A stretch of DNA of 64,000 nucleotides from Zelopaecilomyces penicillatus (lineage: Eukaryota > Ascomycota > Sordariomycetes > Hypocreales > Pseudodiploosporaceae): contig VCCP01000001.1 of assembly GCA_005765155.1 (NCBI GenBank), positions 5,146,001 to 5,210,000 of the forward strand. The letters are read 5' to 3'. Below the pieces are notes generated by a model. That model did not search any database, was not told the origin of the DNA, and saw nothing but the letters and a program-made list of their open reading frames with translations. Position 1 is the first letter of the stretch, and the number at the start of each line of letters is the position of its first letter. Positions 1 to 11,152 of this stretch are shown here, piece after piece. A program made the translations under genes and the position numbers.

Positions 1-306
1 GCCGCCCGTCTGCGCAAATGCCTCCAGCTGAGCCGGCACGCGGTGGCGAGTGCCATAGCCCGTCTTGATGAGATAGCCCACGTCGCTGCGCAGGGCGACG
101 GGGTATTTACCCGGCCGTCTCAACCAGGCATCGCGGTTGATGGCTGAGCCGCTGAGAAAATTGAATACCCGTGAGGTGTTGAAGCCAATAGCAAGGCGGA
201 TGGCCGAGTCTGGTGGCAGCACAAGGTAAGAAATGTTGAGCAGGAGGAGCACTGCAGCCGCAAGGAGCCCAAAGCGGCGACGAGTGCGCCTTGAGATTGT
301 GCGCAT
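1..306 (-). CDS. GT31-like glycosyltransferase, N-terminal part (cut by window edge)
   Basis: This is the first 102 codons of a minus-strand gene; the rest lies beyond base 1. The ATG is at 306-304. The protein starts with an Arg-rich cytosolic stub (about residues 1-13), followed by one hydrophobic segment (about 14-30) with no obvious cleavage site. That is the layout of a type II Golgi membrane protein. Residues about 80-100 read DVGYLIKTGYGTRHRVPAQL, which resembles the start of the catalytic region of fungal GT31/Fringe-like glycosyltransferases, where an IKTG-hG-T-RxRVP-hL-A pattern recurs. The expected role is sugar transfer in the Golgi lumen; donor and acceptor cannot be told. The DxD metal site would lie outside the window. 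Family assignment is from motif memory, so moderate confidence; the reading frame and membrane anchor are directly visible. Confidence 0.6.
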   Translation of the reverse strand, partial: MRTISRRTRRRFGLLAAAVLLLLNISYLVLPPDSAIRLAIGFNTSRVFNFLSGSAINRDAWLRRPGKYPVALRSDVGYLIKTGYGTRHRVPAQLEAFAQTGG

Positions 307-1199
307 TGTGATGTTTAATTCAAGGAAACCTCCAAATGCTGAGCCTTCAATGACGATCTTTTGAAACCTGAGCGCGAAACTTCCCCATGCCTGTGCAACA
401 AGAAAGACTACCGGGTATTGATCTCAGGCGCACCATGGGCCGACGGTAAAAAGGGGGTTACTTGGAGAGAAAAACACCCAAAAAGAAAACCTAGGGAACA
501 ATGATGTTGTGTCAAGTTTGCATGGAAGTATCTTTTTCGGAACAAAATGTACCTAGCCAAGCCTAGGCCAATAAGACGAACCTCCCGGTCTTGGATAAGG
601 CTCTATCGATGGGGTTGATATTAACACCCTGGCGTTCTTGTGAGGATGAGACTGAAGATCAGAGAAGCCAGACACAGCAGCATTCTTAAATGGAAGAGTT
701 CATACAGGATGGCAAGTACTGGCAGTCGATGCTGCCTGCCATTTGTCCAGGGGTTTGCTTGTGACTGCAACGCCCCTGCATGACACTATCTTTCGTACAT
801 GGCTGACTCAGCATTCAATATTCATGCTTGACTGACTTCCACTTCCAAGTCAACTAACAGTTGAATGTTTCACAACTGATCATAAGAATCATTAAGGTAG
901 TTTCTTAAGTGTATCATGCTCATATTTATACACTGCACTTCAAGCAAGAATGCAAGCAACTGCCCCATTCCTCGCTCTATGTACATCATTGTTGTCCAAC
1001 TATTCAGTGGCAGGGCTTTTATGTTACAACAGCCCAAACATCATCATCACTACACATCCTTAATCCAGATCCCATGCCAAAACCATCCCATCAAAACGCC
1101 GTTCCATGCAAGATGTGGAAAATATAAAAGATAACAAAGATCGCCGCCGGCTTTCTAAAAATTAATGCGCACCCGCCCAAAGTTTCCCCCCCTTTTCTT
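307..1199. other. intergenic region (promoter of the GT31-like gene, 3' end of the deubiquitinase gene)
   Basis: No supportable gene. It holds the upstream region of the minus-strand gene starting at 306 and the 3' flank of the deubiquitinase gene ending at 1200. The two short overlapping open frames around 909-1134 have no family signal or coding bias. Confidence 0.6.
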
Positions 1200-3098
1200 T
1201 TATAGCCCTTCCCTGTCGAGCTCGTAAAACAAAAGGTAGACTTCCCTCTGCATTCCCAACACCTCACTCGTCTTGGCCTCTCTCACTCTCTCATCACTGA
1301 CCCGCCACCACTTGTCTGCAATTTGCTTGCGTTGTTTGACCTTCTTGTTGGCTGCGGCACCAGATGCCGCCAAGGATCCCGTTGCAGATTTTGGCGATGA
1401 GGATCCGTCCTGGCCGATCCTGGGAGACGCCAATCTCGAAAATGCGGATTTTGTAGAAGCGGCCACGGAGCGTAGGCTACTGGTCTCGCCATCCTTGTCT
1501 CTTCCATTCACAAGCAAACTGGGCAGGTCACTTGGCACGCTTCGCGGCGGATTCGCCATCTGTTCTAGTGATGGGGTCGATGAGAGGGAATTGACCGCAG
1601 ATCCTGTTGACAGCAATTCTGGCGTCGACATAGCTGGACTTCCCATAGGACCAGCCGAGATTTCAGGCGTGGATATTGGTGTTGGCGTTTTGCTGTAAAC
1701 GTCTGAGGGTTGAAAGGTGTTAAAGTTGGGGTAAGGAGAGGGTAAGTTTTGCCTTCTAAATGCTTCGTAGTGGCCACTGTTATGCCCGCCACGATGCGAT
1801 ACCATTCCAAGTAGCTTGTACTTTCGCTGGTCCATCAAGCCCCCCAACGGCAGTTGTTCGGGGAATGCCACTTTCGCCGAGTTCTTCTGTGTCGTCTGCC
1901 CCCCGTATATTGAGCGGGATAGATGTATGGCAAGTATTTTGGGGAAGGTAGTCATTCGGGTCGTCCTGGCAATCTTACGTTTCGGTGCATAGCGAATATC
2001 TCCCAAATCGACATCCTCTGGCGGCTGTTCTGGATCCGTCGCTATTGCGAGCCGCAACTTGTCAATGCTTTGTTGTGCCGTGGTTTTGAAGCTATCCGAC
2101 GTAGATTTGGCCACTTCATGCTCCAAATTGGTCTTGGCCTGCACAAGCCGGCACATCTCACACTTGAAGTCGTCGATGTACTCTGTCTTGAAGATGCCAT
2201 CGAAGCAAGCATTGAGCGATGTCGAGGTGACTTGGGGCACTGCCAGCGTTATGGCGCAGAACGTCTCTTCTCGTGGCTTGGTTGTGTATCCACAAGTCTG
2301 ACATTTCAGATGCGACTCGTATTTCCCCTCCATCGGAAAGCCTTCTTCTAATTCTAATGGGAGCTGGTCAAGGCCGACTGTGTTCTGTGTAGCCGCATTG
2401 CCTTTGTCGTGAAGGGACTCGGAGTCTGGCAGATCGTCGCTACCATGAGAAATGAGTGTAGGTGATTCCTCGTCAACGGTAACATCGATTAAACTCTCCT
2501 CTCCCTTGTTGACCGGCGAGGCCGTTCCACTGGCTACCAACCCCAGCCTCCGCGCATGAGATCGAGCTCGCTGACCAGCATGATATTCGTCCTTTAACCG
2601 CTCCGCAACAATCTGAAGGAACTCTTGAGCATCCTGCTGCTGCCGACTAATTCGCTGTTTAAAAGCAATCTCGAGCACTTTCACAAACGGAAAGGGCGAA
2701 ATGGCTTTTTTATAGATGGGTCGCTCATTAAGTGCATCCAGCATCTCCTTGAGTCCCAGCGTCACCAACCCTTCCTGAAGCCCCTGCAGCTTCCACTCAG
2801 GGATCGGACTTCCCAGCGGCTGGGCAAGATTCGCGTACACGGCAGGATCTTCGATACGGCGGCGGTGAGTTTCGCGAATCAGGTACTCGCGCAAGTCGCC
2901 TAGGCCGGCCAGGGCCTGCAGCACCGAGTTTATAAAGCAGTCGTTGGCCTGATTCCGCAACCCGACGATGGTCTTCTTGCGCGAGCTCGTGGAGTCATGA
3001 TCGATGGTAAAGTTCGGCCCAAAGACGTAGATGAGCGCAACGGCGGCGAGGGACGCTCCGGCAGCGTACGAGACAACGCTGGCCGACTTGTCAGGCAT
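1200..3098 (-). CDS. membrane-anchored ubiquitin carboxyl-terminal hydrolase (USP family, Ubp16/USP30-like)
   Basis: Single-exon gene, 632 codons from the ATG at 3098-3096 (the frame stays open a little upstream but without an ATG). One transmembrane segment lies at about residues 6-27, followed by a USP catalytic domain. The Cys box has the nucleophile at C54, in NQANDCFINSVLQAL. The QQQDAQEFL motif is at about 153-161. Two CxxC pairs (266/269, 313/316) form the usual zinc finger. The His box HRGGHNSGHYEAF is at about 435-447, with catalytic H443. The C-terminal WWRVSDERV...LLFYELD motif is separated from the His box by a long Ser/Pro-rich insert. An N-terminal membrane anchor on a USP is typical of yeast Ubp16 and human USP30 at the mitochondrial outer membrane, so removal of ubiquitin from mitochondrial surface proteins is the likely role (inference). 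Odd: Asp replaces the usual Thr just before the nucleophile. Confidence 0.85.
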   Translation of the reverse strand: MPDKSASVVSYAAGASLAAVALIYVFGPNFTIDHDSTSSRKKTIVGLRNQANDCFINSVLQALAGLGDLREYLIRETHRRRIEDPAVYANLAQPLGSPIPEWKLQGLQEGLVTLGLKEMLDALNERPIYKKAISPFPFVKVLEIAFKQRISRQQQDAQEFLQIVAERLKDEYHAGQRARSHARRLGLVASGTASPVNKGEESLIDVTVDEESPTLISHGSDDLPDSESLHDKGNAATQNTVGLDQLPLELEEGFPMEGKYESHLKCQTCGYTTKPREETFCAITLAVPQVTSTSLNACFDGIFKTEYIDDFKCEMCRLVQAKTNLEHEVAKSTSDSFKTTAQQSIDKLRLAIATDPEQPPEDVDLGDIRYAPKRKIARTTRMTTFPKILAIHLSRSIYGGQTTQKNSAKVAFPEQLPLGGLMDQRKYKLLGMVSHRGGHNSGHYEAFRRQNLPSPYPNFNTFQPSDVYSKTPTPISTPEISAGPMGSPAMSTPELLSTGSAVNSLSSTPSLEQMANPPRSVPSDLPSLLVNGRDKDGETSSLRSVAASTKSAFSRLASPRIGQDGSSSPKSATGSLAASGAAANKKVKQRKQIADKWWRVSDERVREAKTSEVLGMQREVYLLFYELDREGL

Positions 3099-4357
3099 GT
3101 TTCGACCTGGCTGGCGGTCCGCAACGACGGCCACGGGCGTCTTGCGTGTATACGTTTGTGTGTGTGTATGTGTGTGTGTACGCCCCCTTTGACGGATGGA
3201 GAATAGACGCGTTGAGGAAAGGTTTTGTAAGGAGGCGGCGGGACGATGACAAAAGCGAGCAAGAAGGCGTATTAAACGAGCTGGCAGACGCGGACGACGT
3301 TGTATGTAGGTTGTGACGGCATCGCTAGGGGCGTTGTTTTAATGAGGGTGAGAAATGTTGGACGGGCTCCCGAATGCGCGGCTTTTGGAGGCTTGCTTGC
3401 TGTGGGCTGAGGCGCTTGCACCCAGTTGTGGCAGGTCGCTTGTCCTGTACCTACTCAAGCCTCCACTACTCCGTACAACAAAGGAACTTGGCGATCCAGG
3501 GTCCTTTTTTAGGGGCTTCGTCCAGCAGCTCCGGCGCCGAGCAGCAGTGGTTTGTTCCGGGCACTTTCGGCACAGGGGCGATAATAGGGCACTTGACCGC
3601 TACAACTTTACGGAGTACAAGTCAGCAAATATCGGCCGGGCCGCTAAGCCACATAGGGTCTAGTGTCAATGTAATCTGCCTTAAGACATCTGTCTGTCGA
3701 TCGATGGCGGCGTCTGCATCTCGATACTCGAGGTGGCATGACTTGCATTGGTTTACATTCTACCAACTGCAGTACATGTCATATTACACTGTTGATAGAA
3801 TTGCTAGGAAATACCGCATCAGAATGGCAACAATGGATAGATACCTTACTAGTACTTCTTTCGTGGTAAAAGTCTAAGTGTGGTGAGGCCTACCCGGTAC
3901 CCGCGCCTTGTCTGGTCAAATTCCGACATTGAACATCATTAAACTTGAGTCTTTCAAAGCTTGTTATAATTACACCCATAGAAATGTCCTTTGCTTGCTC
4001 GATTTTGACGACATCACTCAGTTACAGCTAACCAAAATAAACATCTTCCTAAAATTCACATTGATCCCAGAATTATGTCAGGCCAGGAGGAAACTTACTT
4101 ATACACGATACAATATAGTTTCTTCACGCGTGGCTCTATCTTTCTTTTCATCCATAGCTACAACTTCCCGTGTTCGAAAAGTCCACCCAACCCTGCAGTG
4201 GTCATCACAGCCGTTCATCCGGCAGACACACTAGTCCTGTCGTCTATCGCCTATTGCTTCAGAGACTCAAGCCCAACCCCACAATATAGCATTGTCTCTC
4301 ACCCCATAACCCCTCCTCTCCCTGCATATCCATACTCTCTATACAAATACATATACT
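3099..4357. other. intergenic region
   Basis: No supportable gene. It contains the promoter of the deubiquitinase, including a TG/TATG-rich microsatellite at about 3146-3180, and the 3' flank of the F-box-like gene. Overlapping open frames at 3355-3877 lack family similarity. Confidence 0.6.
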
Positions 4358-5374
4358 TCAAACCGACTCCGCATTCCATGTCTCCCAGTGCCAAATGTTT
4401 CCGTTCAGCCCATCCCGTTCAGCCCATTCCGTCACCAGCTGGAGAGGAGTATCATCCGCGTAAAAAGTTAACGGCACCTCGTAAACCTCCACCTCCATTT
4501 TCCCCTCCGGATCAATCTCATCCCACCTTTCAGTCCTGATGGTGTTGATCTCGTAAACCACATCCAGAAGAACGATTTTGATGTTCCTCCCAAGTCGAGG
4601 GTCGTCCCGCGGGAGCTTGTGGAAATACTCCTCTTTGATATTGGTCGAGCCGAGACACTCCGGGCGCGCGAGAACGACGTGTTCTAGATGGGCTAATGTG
4701 GCTATATCCCACCATAGCCAGTGGTTATCTACTGGCACACCAAACAGCACCATGCGTTTGAGGTTCGGCCACAACCGCCAGACATCCGTGTGGGCATCCG
4801 GCACGCTGAGAGTTGGGTAATGCCTCAGACATACAAACTCTTCCATCTTGTGAAGCTGCTCGAACCCCTCGCGAAGTATCCTCCTTATACCAAGTCGGTC
4901 GTCCAAAGGATCCAGGGTATTGAACGGCATCTCCACCACCAGACGCCGCAGTGTCTCACTGACCTCAATGAACAATTCCCGTACCGCAATCGCCGTGGGC
5001 TGATCATTCAACGACCTCCCAAACGGCGCCAGATATAGTGACGTAATATGTCGTAGCGAGAACACTGCCGGCAGGGTCGGTACAAACCTCAACATACAGA
5101 GCAGAACATTGCTCAGTCTGTGGCTTGAGTCTAGGTACACACATCGTTGCCGGAGCAGCTGTGACGCGCGCCGATACGTTGCCTGTGATACCCTGGTAAG
5201 TGAGAGAAGAGTCCTGGTGGAGATGTGCGACGGTGGTAGGAGAGAGTGCGGGTTTGCTGGCAGCACAGCGTCGACGACAAGAAGCATCAGCTCCGGAGGC
5301 AGGGTTGGTAACCTGCGCCGAGGCATCCTGAGGTTGTCATGAGAAGGGGAGTTGGGAGGTGTGAAGCGCTCCAT
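4358..5374 (-). CDS. F-box-like protein of unknown target
   Basis: Uninterrupted 338-codon frame, ATG at 5374-5372. Residues about 20-40 (RRRLPTLPPELMLLVVDAVL) have the LPxELhhhhhxxL pattern of the first helix of fungal F-box domains. The remainder resembles the divergent, leucine-rich bodies of the large fungal F-box-like families, with no recognisable WD or regular LRR repeats. If the F-box is functional it would bind Skp1 and recruit a substrate to an SCF ubiquitin ligase. A second in-frame Met at residue 17 (MPRRRLP), just before the motif, is an alternative start. No partner gene nearby helps to define the substrate. Confidence 0.65.
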   Translation of the reverse strand: MERFTPPNSPSHDNLRMPRRRLPTLPPELMLLVVDAVLPANPHSLLPPSHISTRTLLSLTRVSQATYRRASQLLRQRCVYLDSSHRLSNVLLCMLRFVPTLPAVFSLRHITSLYLAPFGRSLNDQPTAIAVRELFIEVSETLRRLVVEMPFNTLDPLDDRLGIRRILREGFEQLHKMEEFVCLRHYPTLSVPDAHTDVWRLWPNLKRMVLFGVPVDNHWLWWDIATLAHLEHVVLARPECLGSTNIKEEYFHKLPRDDPRLGRNIKIVLLDVVYEINTIRTERWDEIDPEGKMEVEVYEVPLTFYADDTPLQLVTEWAERDGLNGNIWHWETWNAESV

Positions 5375-6197
5375 GACAAACTGCTATTTACATTATCAAA
5401 CGCCAAAAGATAAATGCTGGTTTTGAGTTCTGAGTGTTGCATAATATGAGAGTGTTCAAAGCTAAGAGAGGAGAGTAATCGAAGTGCTTGATACAGGATG
5501 GAGAGTCTACTAGATGGTGGTCCACTGTAGCCCCCCTGTAGCCCCCCTGTAACTCACCTGTTGTTGTTAAAGCCCTGGGTCGGTCCTCCTCCAATCCACT
5601 GACGGTTGACCTCGGTAACACCAATAGAGGCAAGAGAGGGCAAGCTGAACAGATCATAATACATCATGAACAACGTACATACTTATCACAGTTCAAGTTC
5701 TACATATCAAGTGAGTGGCTACGCTTGTTAATTACCATAACTACCAGTAAGTGTGAGTATTTTCCCCTCGCAAGTCGAAAGAATCACACAATGTTGGCTT
5801 TTACCCACATACAAAGGTCACGAACCACCCAGTCCCAAGCCCTCCAATTGAAGTGACTTCATGCTCTAGTAAATTATACCTATCTGTACAATCTATCTCC
5901 ACCAGGCCGATAAGAAATGACAAAAGAACCAAATCACCACGGAAAACCAGCGTATCCCATATCTAGACTCTCCCCTGGCGGATAAAACAGAAGAAGTGCT
6001 ACTCTCTGTTGAGGCACCCCATCAGAAACAACGCAATGACACAAGGAAAAGCTGTTTGCTACTATAGCACGACACCAACGCCGCCCATGACGCTCTCTCC
6101 AATCACAAGCAACAACGCCCTTTCTCCGTTGCAATAATTAATGATACACACACACACAATGCCGCAGTCTATGTCCTTGGCCCCTTTCCCTCTCGCC
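5375..6197. other. intergenic region
   Basis: Promoter of the F-box-like gene and 3' region of ATG11. Apart from a short C-rich tandem repeat (5526-5551) nothing stands out; the small open frames here are not supported. Confidence 0.6.
5526..5551. repeat. 11-bp tandem repeat, about 2.4 copies
   Basis: The unit TGTAGCCCCCC is repeated directly, then a partial third copy follows. It lies about 150 bases upstream of the F-box-like gene start. Confidence 0.8.
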
Positions 6198-9100
6198 TCA
6201 CTTCTTTTTAGGGCTTTCGTAGACATAGTCCACAGCCCAGAGGGAGTCCCAAAGAACCGATCTCTTGGTGGGACTTTCCACAGAGTCTTCCCGATGTAAA
6301 GTGTTTCTAGGCTGCCACAAATCCAAAATCAGCAACCTAGGGTCCAAGAAGGGAGTCGAGGTGTCGTACCTCGGGGGTCTTCGCATCACGGGATTCCTCT
6401 TGGGTCGACGAATCACCGGGTTGCTGTCCATCCTTTGCAACCCCGTTGCCAACAAAACCCTCGGAATGACCTTGTCGTGCCGACTCAATGTTGCTGGCAG
6501 TGAGGTGCCCTCCGTGGGTTGGGCTAGTTCCCATCGGGGTGTCTGGTGCAGCAGCACGCAGCGAATTCGTCTCGCTGGCCAACGCACTATTCTTCAGCAA
6601 AGCCGTAGCACCTACACCAAGCTGGAACGGCAATGCCTTCTTTGAGCCTGTGCTGCTCCGGCGGCTTTCTAGGCTTTTGGACAGGGTCTTGTTGATACCC
6701 TCAATGCTTGCTACACTGTCCCGGTTCTTCCCCTTGACCTTGGACGAGTGGGATTGGATGTTGGCTGTTGCCTCAACGTTGGTTGCTGCCACAGTTGACT
6801 TGCCCATTCCTGGTGTTGCCGGGGCCCCAGGTTTATCCTCTTGAGCATCAATGAGATACCATCGCAAACCGTCAGATAACTGAAATGGATTGTCGTTTTC
6901 TTCATCGTTGATAGAATCGCTCTCATTACCCGGTTGAAGATTCTTTGACAAATCCACCACCCGCTCCTGGATGCGAGATATTCGGGCCACGAGCCACTCA
7001 CGATGGCGGAGTCGGTGGCCATCCTGCTCTCGTAGAAAGTAGTGCGGAAAACCGACATTGAAGGCTGCCCATGCACCGGCCTGCTGGTTACGCGTCGGCA
7101 AGAAAAGAGCGAGATCGCCTTCTTTGAAATGCTTGAATGCGATTTTGTCATGCGCATCTTTTTGCAGACTATGTGCACGGTCTCGGTAAGATCGTGCCTC
7201 CCGCTGCCATTTCCGAGCTTTGTGCTCTGCCTCCTTCACCCTGTGGTAAACCGTATCGGAGAATAAATCCATGTCAAAGAAGCCGAGCGTTTCCATGAAG
7301 GCTTGGTACTTTTCAGTTTCCTTCGATGCATCTGTGTTATTAATCCAATAGAGGAGGTCAAGATCCGTGCTTTCGTTCATGCCTCGTCCGCCAAGGCTCA
7401 CTGATCGACGGAGAGAGGACCCGGGGTCTGATGAGTCGTTGGGATTAGCTGGGAGTCTCTCTGTGCGAGGAATCTTGTTAAGGGCCATTCCATCGTCGTT
7501 GCGGATTACAGCGTAACCAACGCGCTCAAGGAGACGGGTCAAGCGATCGTTTTGGGAGTATAGTTGCTGCGTTAACTCCTTTGTCCGTCCGTCGCGGGCC
7601 TCGCGCTGTTCGGCAACAACAGAAGTCTTGGCTTGAAGGGTTTCGAGTCTATCCTTGTAAAGGCGAAGTTCTTCCTCCAGCCCGCCGATTTGGGACTGTC
7701 GAGATGCGATTTCCTCTGTGAGTTCAGTCACCTTCGTCTCCACTTCTCCAAGCTTCTTTCGAAGAGTTTCGGATCCCGTCTCGCCGTCGGTCAGTTGGGC
7801 TCGAAGCTGAGTCAGTTCTTTTCTGCTCTCAGCCATCTCACCCTCCAAGGCAGCCACCTTGGCTTGCTCTTCAGACACATTCTCCCGCAGATGCAACACC
7901 ATTGTTTCTTCAACAGAAAGTTTTTCTTTGGTCTGTGATAGTTCAACACGGAGTTCCTTGGCTGCGCTCTGAGCCTGTTCGAGATTTGTTTTTAGGAGGG
8001 AAGTGCTGCTTCCACTGTTTCGCAGTTTCTCAATGAAATCAGCAATATGAGATAACAGAGCTTCAACCAAATCGGTCTCATCCTTCGGCAATGGCTTATC
8101 AGGTATCAGTTCTGCAAATAGTCTCTTCAAGGCTTGTGACTGTTCTTCAGCCACCCCTTCAGCAAGTTGAAGCCGTCTTGCAATGCCGCGCATATCTTCC
8201 TTTGCCACACTCAAGTGTCGCTCAGATGCCTCAAGTTGCTCGAGTTTCATCTGCGCCTCTTTTCGGAGAAACTCAACCTGGCCCTGAGATTTGAGAGTCT
8301 CACCCTCGCGCTCCTTGCTAAGACGGCTAACCTCTGCCTCCAAAAATTGAACTCGGTTGTCATAAGATGCCTTTTCGTTCTCCCGGGATTCTCCAAAGTG
8401 TTCCATCTCGTCTTCCGTATCCTCAAGGCGTGCCTTCAATGACTTAATGTCCTGTTCAAGAGATATTCTTTCTTCCATGAACTCGCGTTTGAGGGCTTCC
8501 ATATTCTCGAGTAGATCTTTCTTGGTCGTATTTACTTCTTGAAACTGGTCTTTCATTTCATTATGCTCCGTGGCCTGATCGTTTAGGTCTTTCTGTAAGT
8601 TTGCAGAGCGCTGCTTTTCTTCACGAAGCTCAGCCTCAAGCTGCGTTATTCGCCTCAACAACGGATCCGCACCATCGGAAGTCCGTCGGTGATCATCAAG
8701 ACGATTAGATTTGATTGATGAAGTGGACTCGTTCCTCTCATGTTGATGATACTGCTGGGGCTGAAAGAGATTGCCCGGCCGAGAAGCTTGACTTTGCCTG
8801 TGGAGCAAGTCCTCCAGGCGCCGAACTCTACTCTCTGCCGTCTTGAGCTTGCTTTCAAGCTTTGTCTTGTCGTCCTGTAAGGATCGCAGAAGATCGTCGT
8901 CGCCGCGTATCATGAGTCCACTACGTCCCAGTGCTGCCTCGTGGACACTTCCATTCTTGAAGGCCTTGAGCCTTTTGGATTGCTGCCTTGTCGGGCTATA
9001 CAGCTCCTGAACGAGCTTTTCGATATCGTCCAGAATGGCCTGGTCCGTGTTGCGTTCGTGAAGAGCCCGGAGAAAATCTTCCAAATCATCTTTCGTTACG

Positions 9101-10647
9101 GCGGGCCACGGATGGTCGTCGCCCTGTAAGTTTACCTCTAGGCCCATGACGTTGGTTTCAAGACCTGGCCCATACATGCTGCCAACCATCTTTTGCCATT
9201 TCCTACGCCTCTTTGATTCTTCATCTTGGAACAATGCCATTTCGTTGGCCAGGGTCGAGGAATCAGTTTTTACCTTCTCTACCCATTCACGGCGTCGTAT
9301 AGCCTCTACCATAAAGGATGCACACATATATGGTAGTTGCTGGATGAGGCGGAGATAGTCAAATGTTGTCATGTCGTCTTCGGCCTGATTCAGGATGTTG
9401 ATTTGATTCCTGACACTGCTGTGCAGAGAAGTGATGTCGGCAATGGTTCTCATGAAGCCGACCGAGTCCACGGCGACTGTATTGCGTGCGTCTGTGGCAT
9501 ATTGAGCCATTTCTTGCATTTCTTTGGCACGTTTCTTGAGCGTAGGCACTAGTCTCTCAGTATGATTGGAGGCTGTCTTTGAAGCCTGAGCGAGGTCTCT
9601 CTGCGAATTGCCATACCCCAAGGCTGTTCGGTAATCTGAATCTACTTGCTTTACAACCACCTCAATATCCTGGAGGAGCTGCGCCGAGTCGGTGCTATGA
9701 CCAAGCATGGAACGAGTCATCAGTTTGTCAAAGTCCACAATGAGCATTTCGAGGCCGCGGTACATCTGTGCTGAAGCTTTGTCAAGTTCGGCGGCCTTGT
9801 CGCCGAATCTTCGCTGAGCGGTTGGGGCCAACTTTCCTGCCTTCTTGGCCGTTTCTAATTCTATGAGGTCCTCAAGCGTCGGGTTTGTTTTCTTGGCATC
9901 GCTCCGTGTCATGAATTTGGCTAATGACGGTGCTATAGGCATGCTCTTTGCCAAGTTGAGGTACTGCTCCCATGTAGTAACCAACTGCTCATGCTCTGTC
10001 AGAGCAGGCGCAACCCATTTCTTCAACTCGTTATACTTGGGTTCGATCTGTTTGACACTAATTTCCAAATTGGCAACAGCTGCATCCAAACATTTGATCA
10101 TGACGTCAATCTCGTCATATCGAGCGCGCGCGGTGGCATCTAGTTGACCGCAGTCTTCTGCTAGCCGCATGGCCCAGCTGCGGCGCTCTTTGCAGAGTTC
10201 CTGCCATGATGATATTGCCTGGGCATCTTCGATCGAGTTTGGGGCATTCGGAATGGAAAGCGATCGTGGCGGTGGAGCCTCCGACACCGGGGAGGCTGCG
10301 CTCCCAGCGGCGGATTGCTGAGTTACTCGAATATCGTAAATGTAAATCTCTTTCTGTTTAAAGGGTTAAAAGGAGCACCTAAAGGAAGAGGTGCAAAAGC
10401 CCCGAGAGTGCCCTACCTCGGCATGGAGACTGGCGAACTTGACGCTGCGGCCTTGAGGGGTCAAGGCAACAATATGCTGCAGCGAAACAGAGCTGTTGCG
10501 AGCAACCCAGGCTTTGAGATCATCGAGGCTATAGAAGTGATTAGCAAACACACGAAGAGAGGCGCAAAGTGATGCATACTTGGAGAACTGCGCCGTATCG
10601 ACCTCTAGCCGCTGGCCCGTATGGGCAATCAACACCTGCGTAGCCAT
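6198..10647 (-). CDS. ATG11: autophagy-related protein 11 (selective-autophagy scaffold)
   Basis: Four exons on the minus strand: 10647-10580, 10528-10417, 10353-6370 and 6311-6198, giving 1425 codons plus stop. The N-terminus (MATQVLIAHTGQRLEVDTAQ...) is the ubiquitin-like start typical of fungal Atg11. Long coiled coils fill about residues 550-1010. The C-terminal Atg11 (claw) domain lies at about 1060-1215, starting near LYWINNTD, with a DLALFLPTRN segment near 1142. All introns are short (51, 63 and 58 bases) with GT-AG ends. The last exon restores the conserved tail LWDSLWAVDYVYESPKKK; without that splice the frame stops 14 codons after the donor with an unrelated sequence. Atg11 gathers cargo receptors and Atg9/Atg1 components at the phagophore assembly site for pexophagy, mitophagy and related routes. 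It shares a short upstream region with the divergent CENP-H-like gene. Confidence 0.93.
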
Positions 10648-11152
10648 CCCAAGACATCTCACATAGAGTGCTACAAACAGCGCGGAGCAACCGACATGTA
10701 CGGATACAAGAGGCAAAGCAAAAACAAACAAAAAAAGGCTTCGTGAAGGAAGGGCAGGTAATGCCACAAGAGACGGTGAGGCGACAAGAGCCCCCAGCTC
10801 ACGGTCACGGATAGCACAGGCTAATAGGTCACTATGATGGAGATGCCGATTGCGATACACATCCCGTGATGGGGAGATAAGGTAGCTAGGCAGCTTTGGT
10901 AGCGTGACGACTGCCTTGTGACTTGCGCGCTCAGGCTCGCTCAACGGCACAGTTGTGGTCTAGCGGCATAGCCACTGTGGCTGAAAGAAAAGTTGATGCG
11001 CCACAGGTGCGTCTTTCCCGTCAAGCTCCAACAGCATCTTTGTGATTGAGTTGAATTTGAGTGAGATCAACACGTGTTTATTCACTGGAAGAAGGTTGAA
11101 CAAAGAGCAATCAATCTGATCAAGCTCGTCAATCACAGCTAGAACTTCGGAA
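10648..11152. promoter_or_regulatory. shared upstream region between ATG11 and the CENP-H-like gene
   Basis: 505 bases separate the two divergent ATGs, so the promoters of both genes must lie here or overlap the neighbouring transcript. I see no clear TATA box. Confidence 0.6.

Noticed and set aside
916..1134. Two overlapping 72-codon frames
   Set aside because: Low-information frames in A/T-rich intergenic DNA without family signal.
3374..3877. 167-codon plus-strand open frame upstream of the deubiquitinase
   Set aside because: No similarity recognised, and it overlaps another open frame; no start context or intron pattern supports it.
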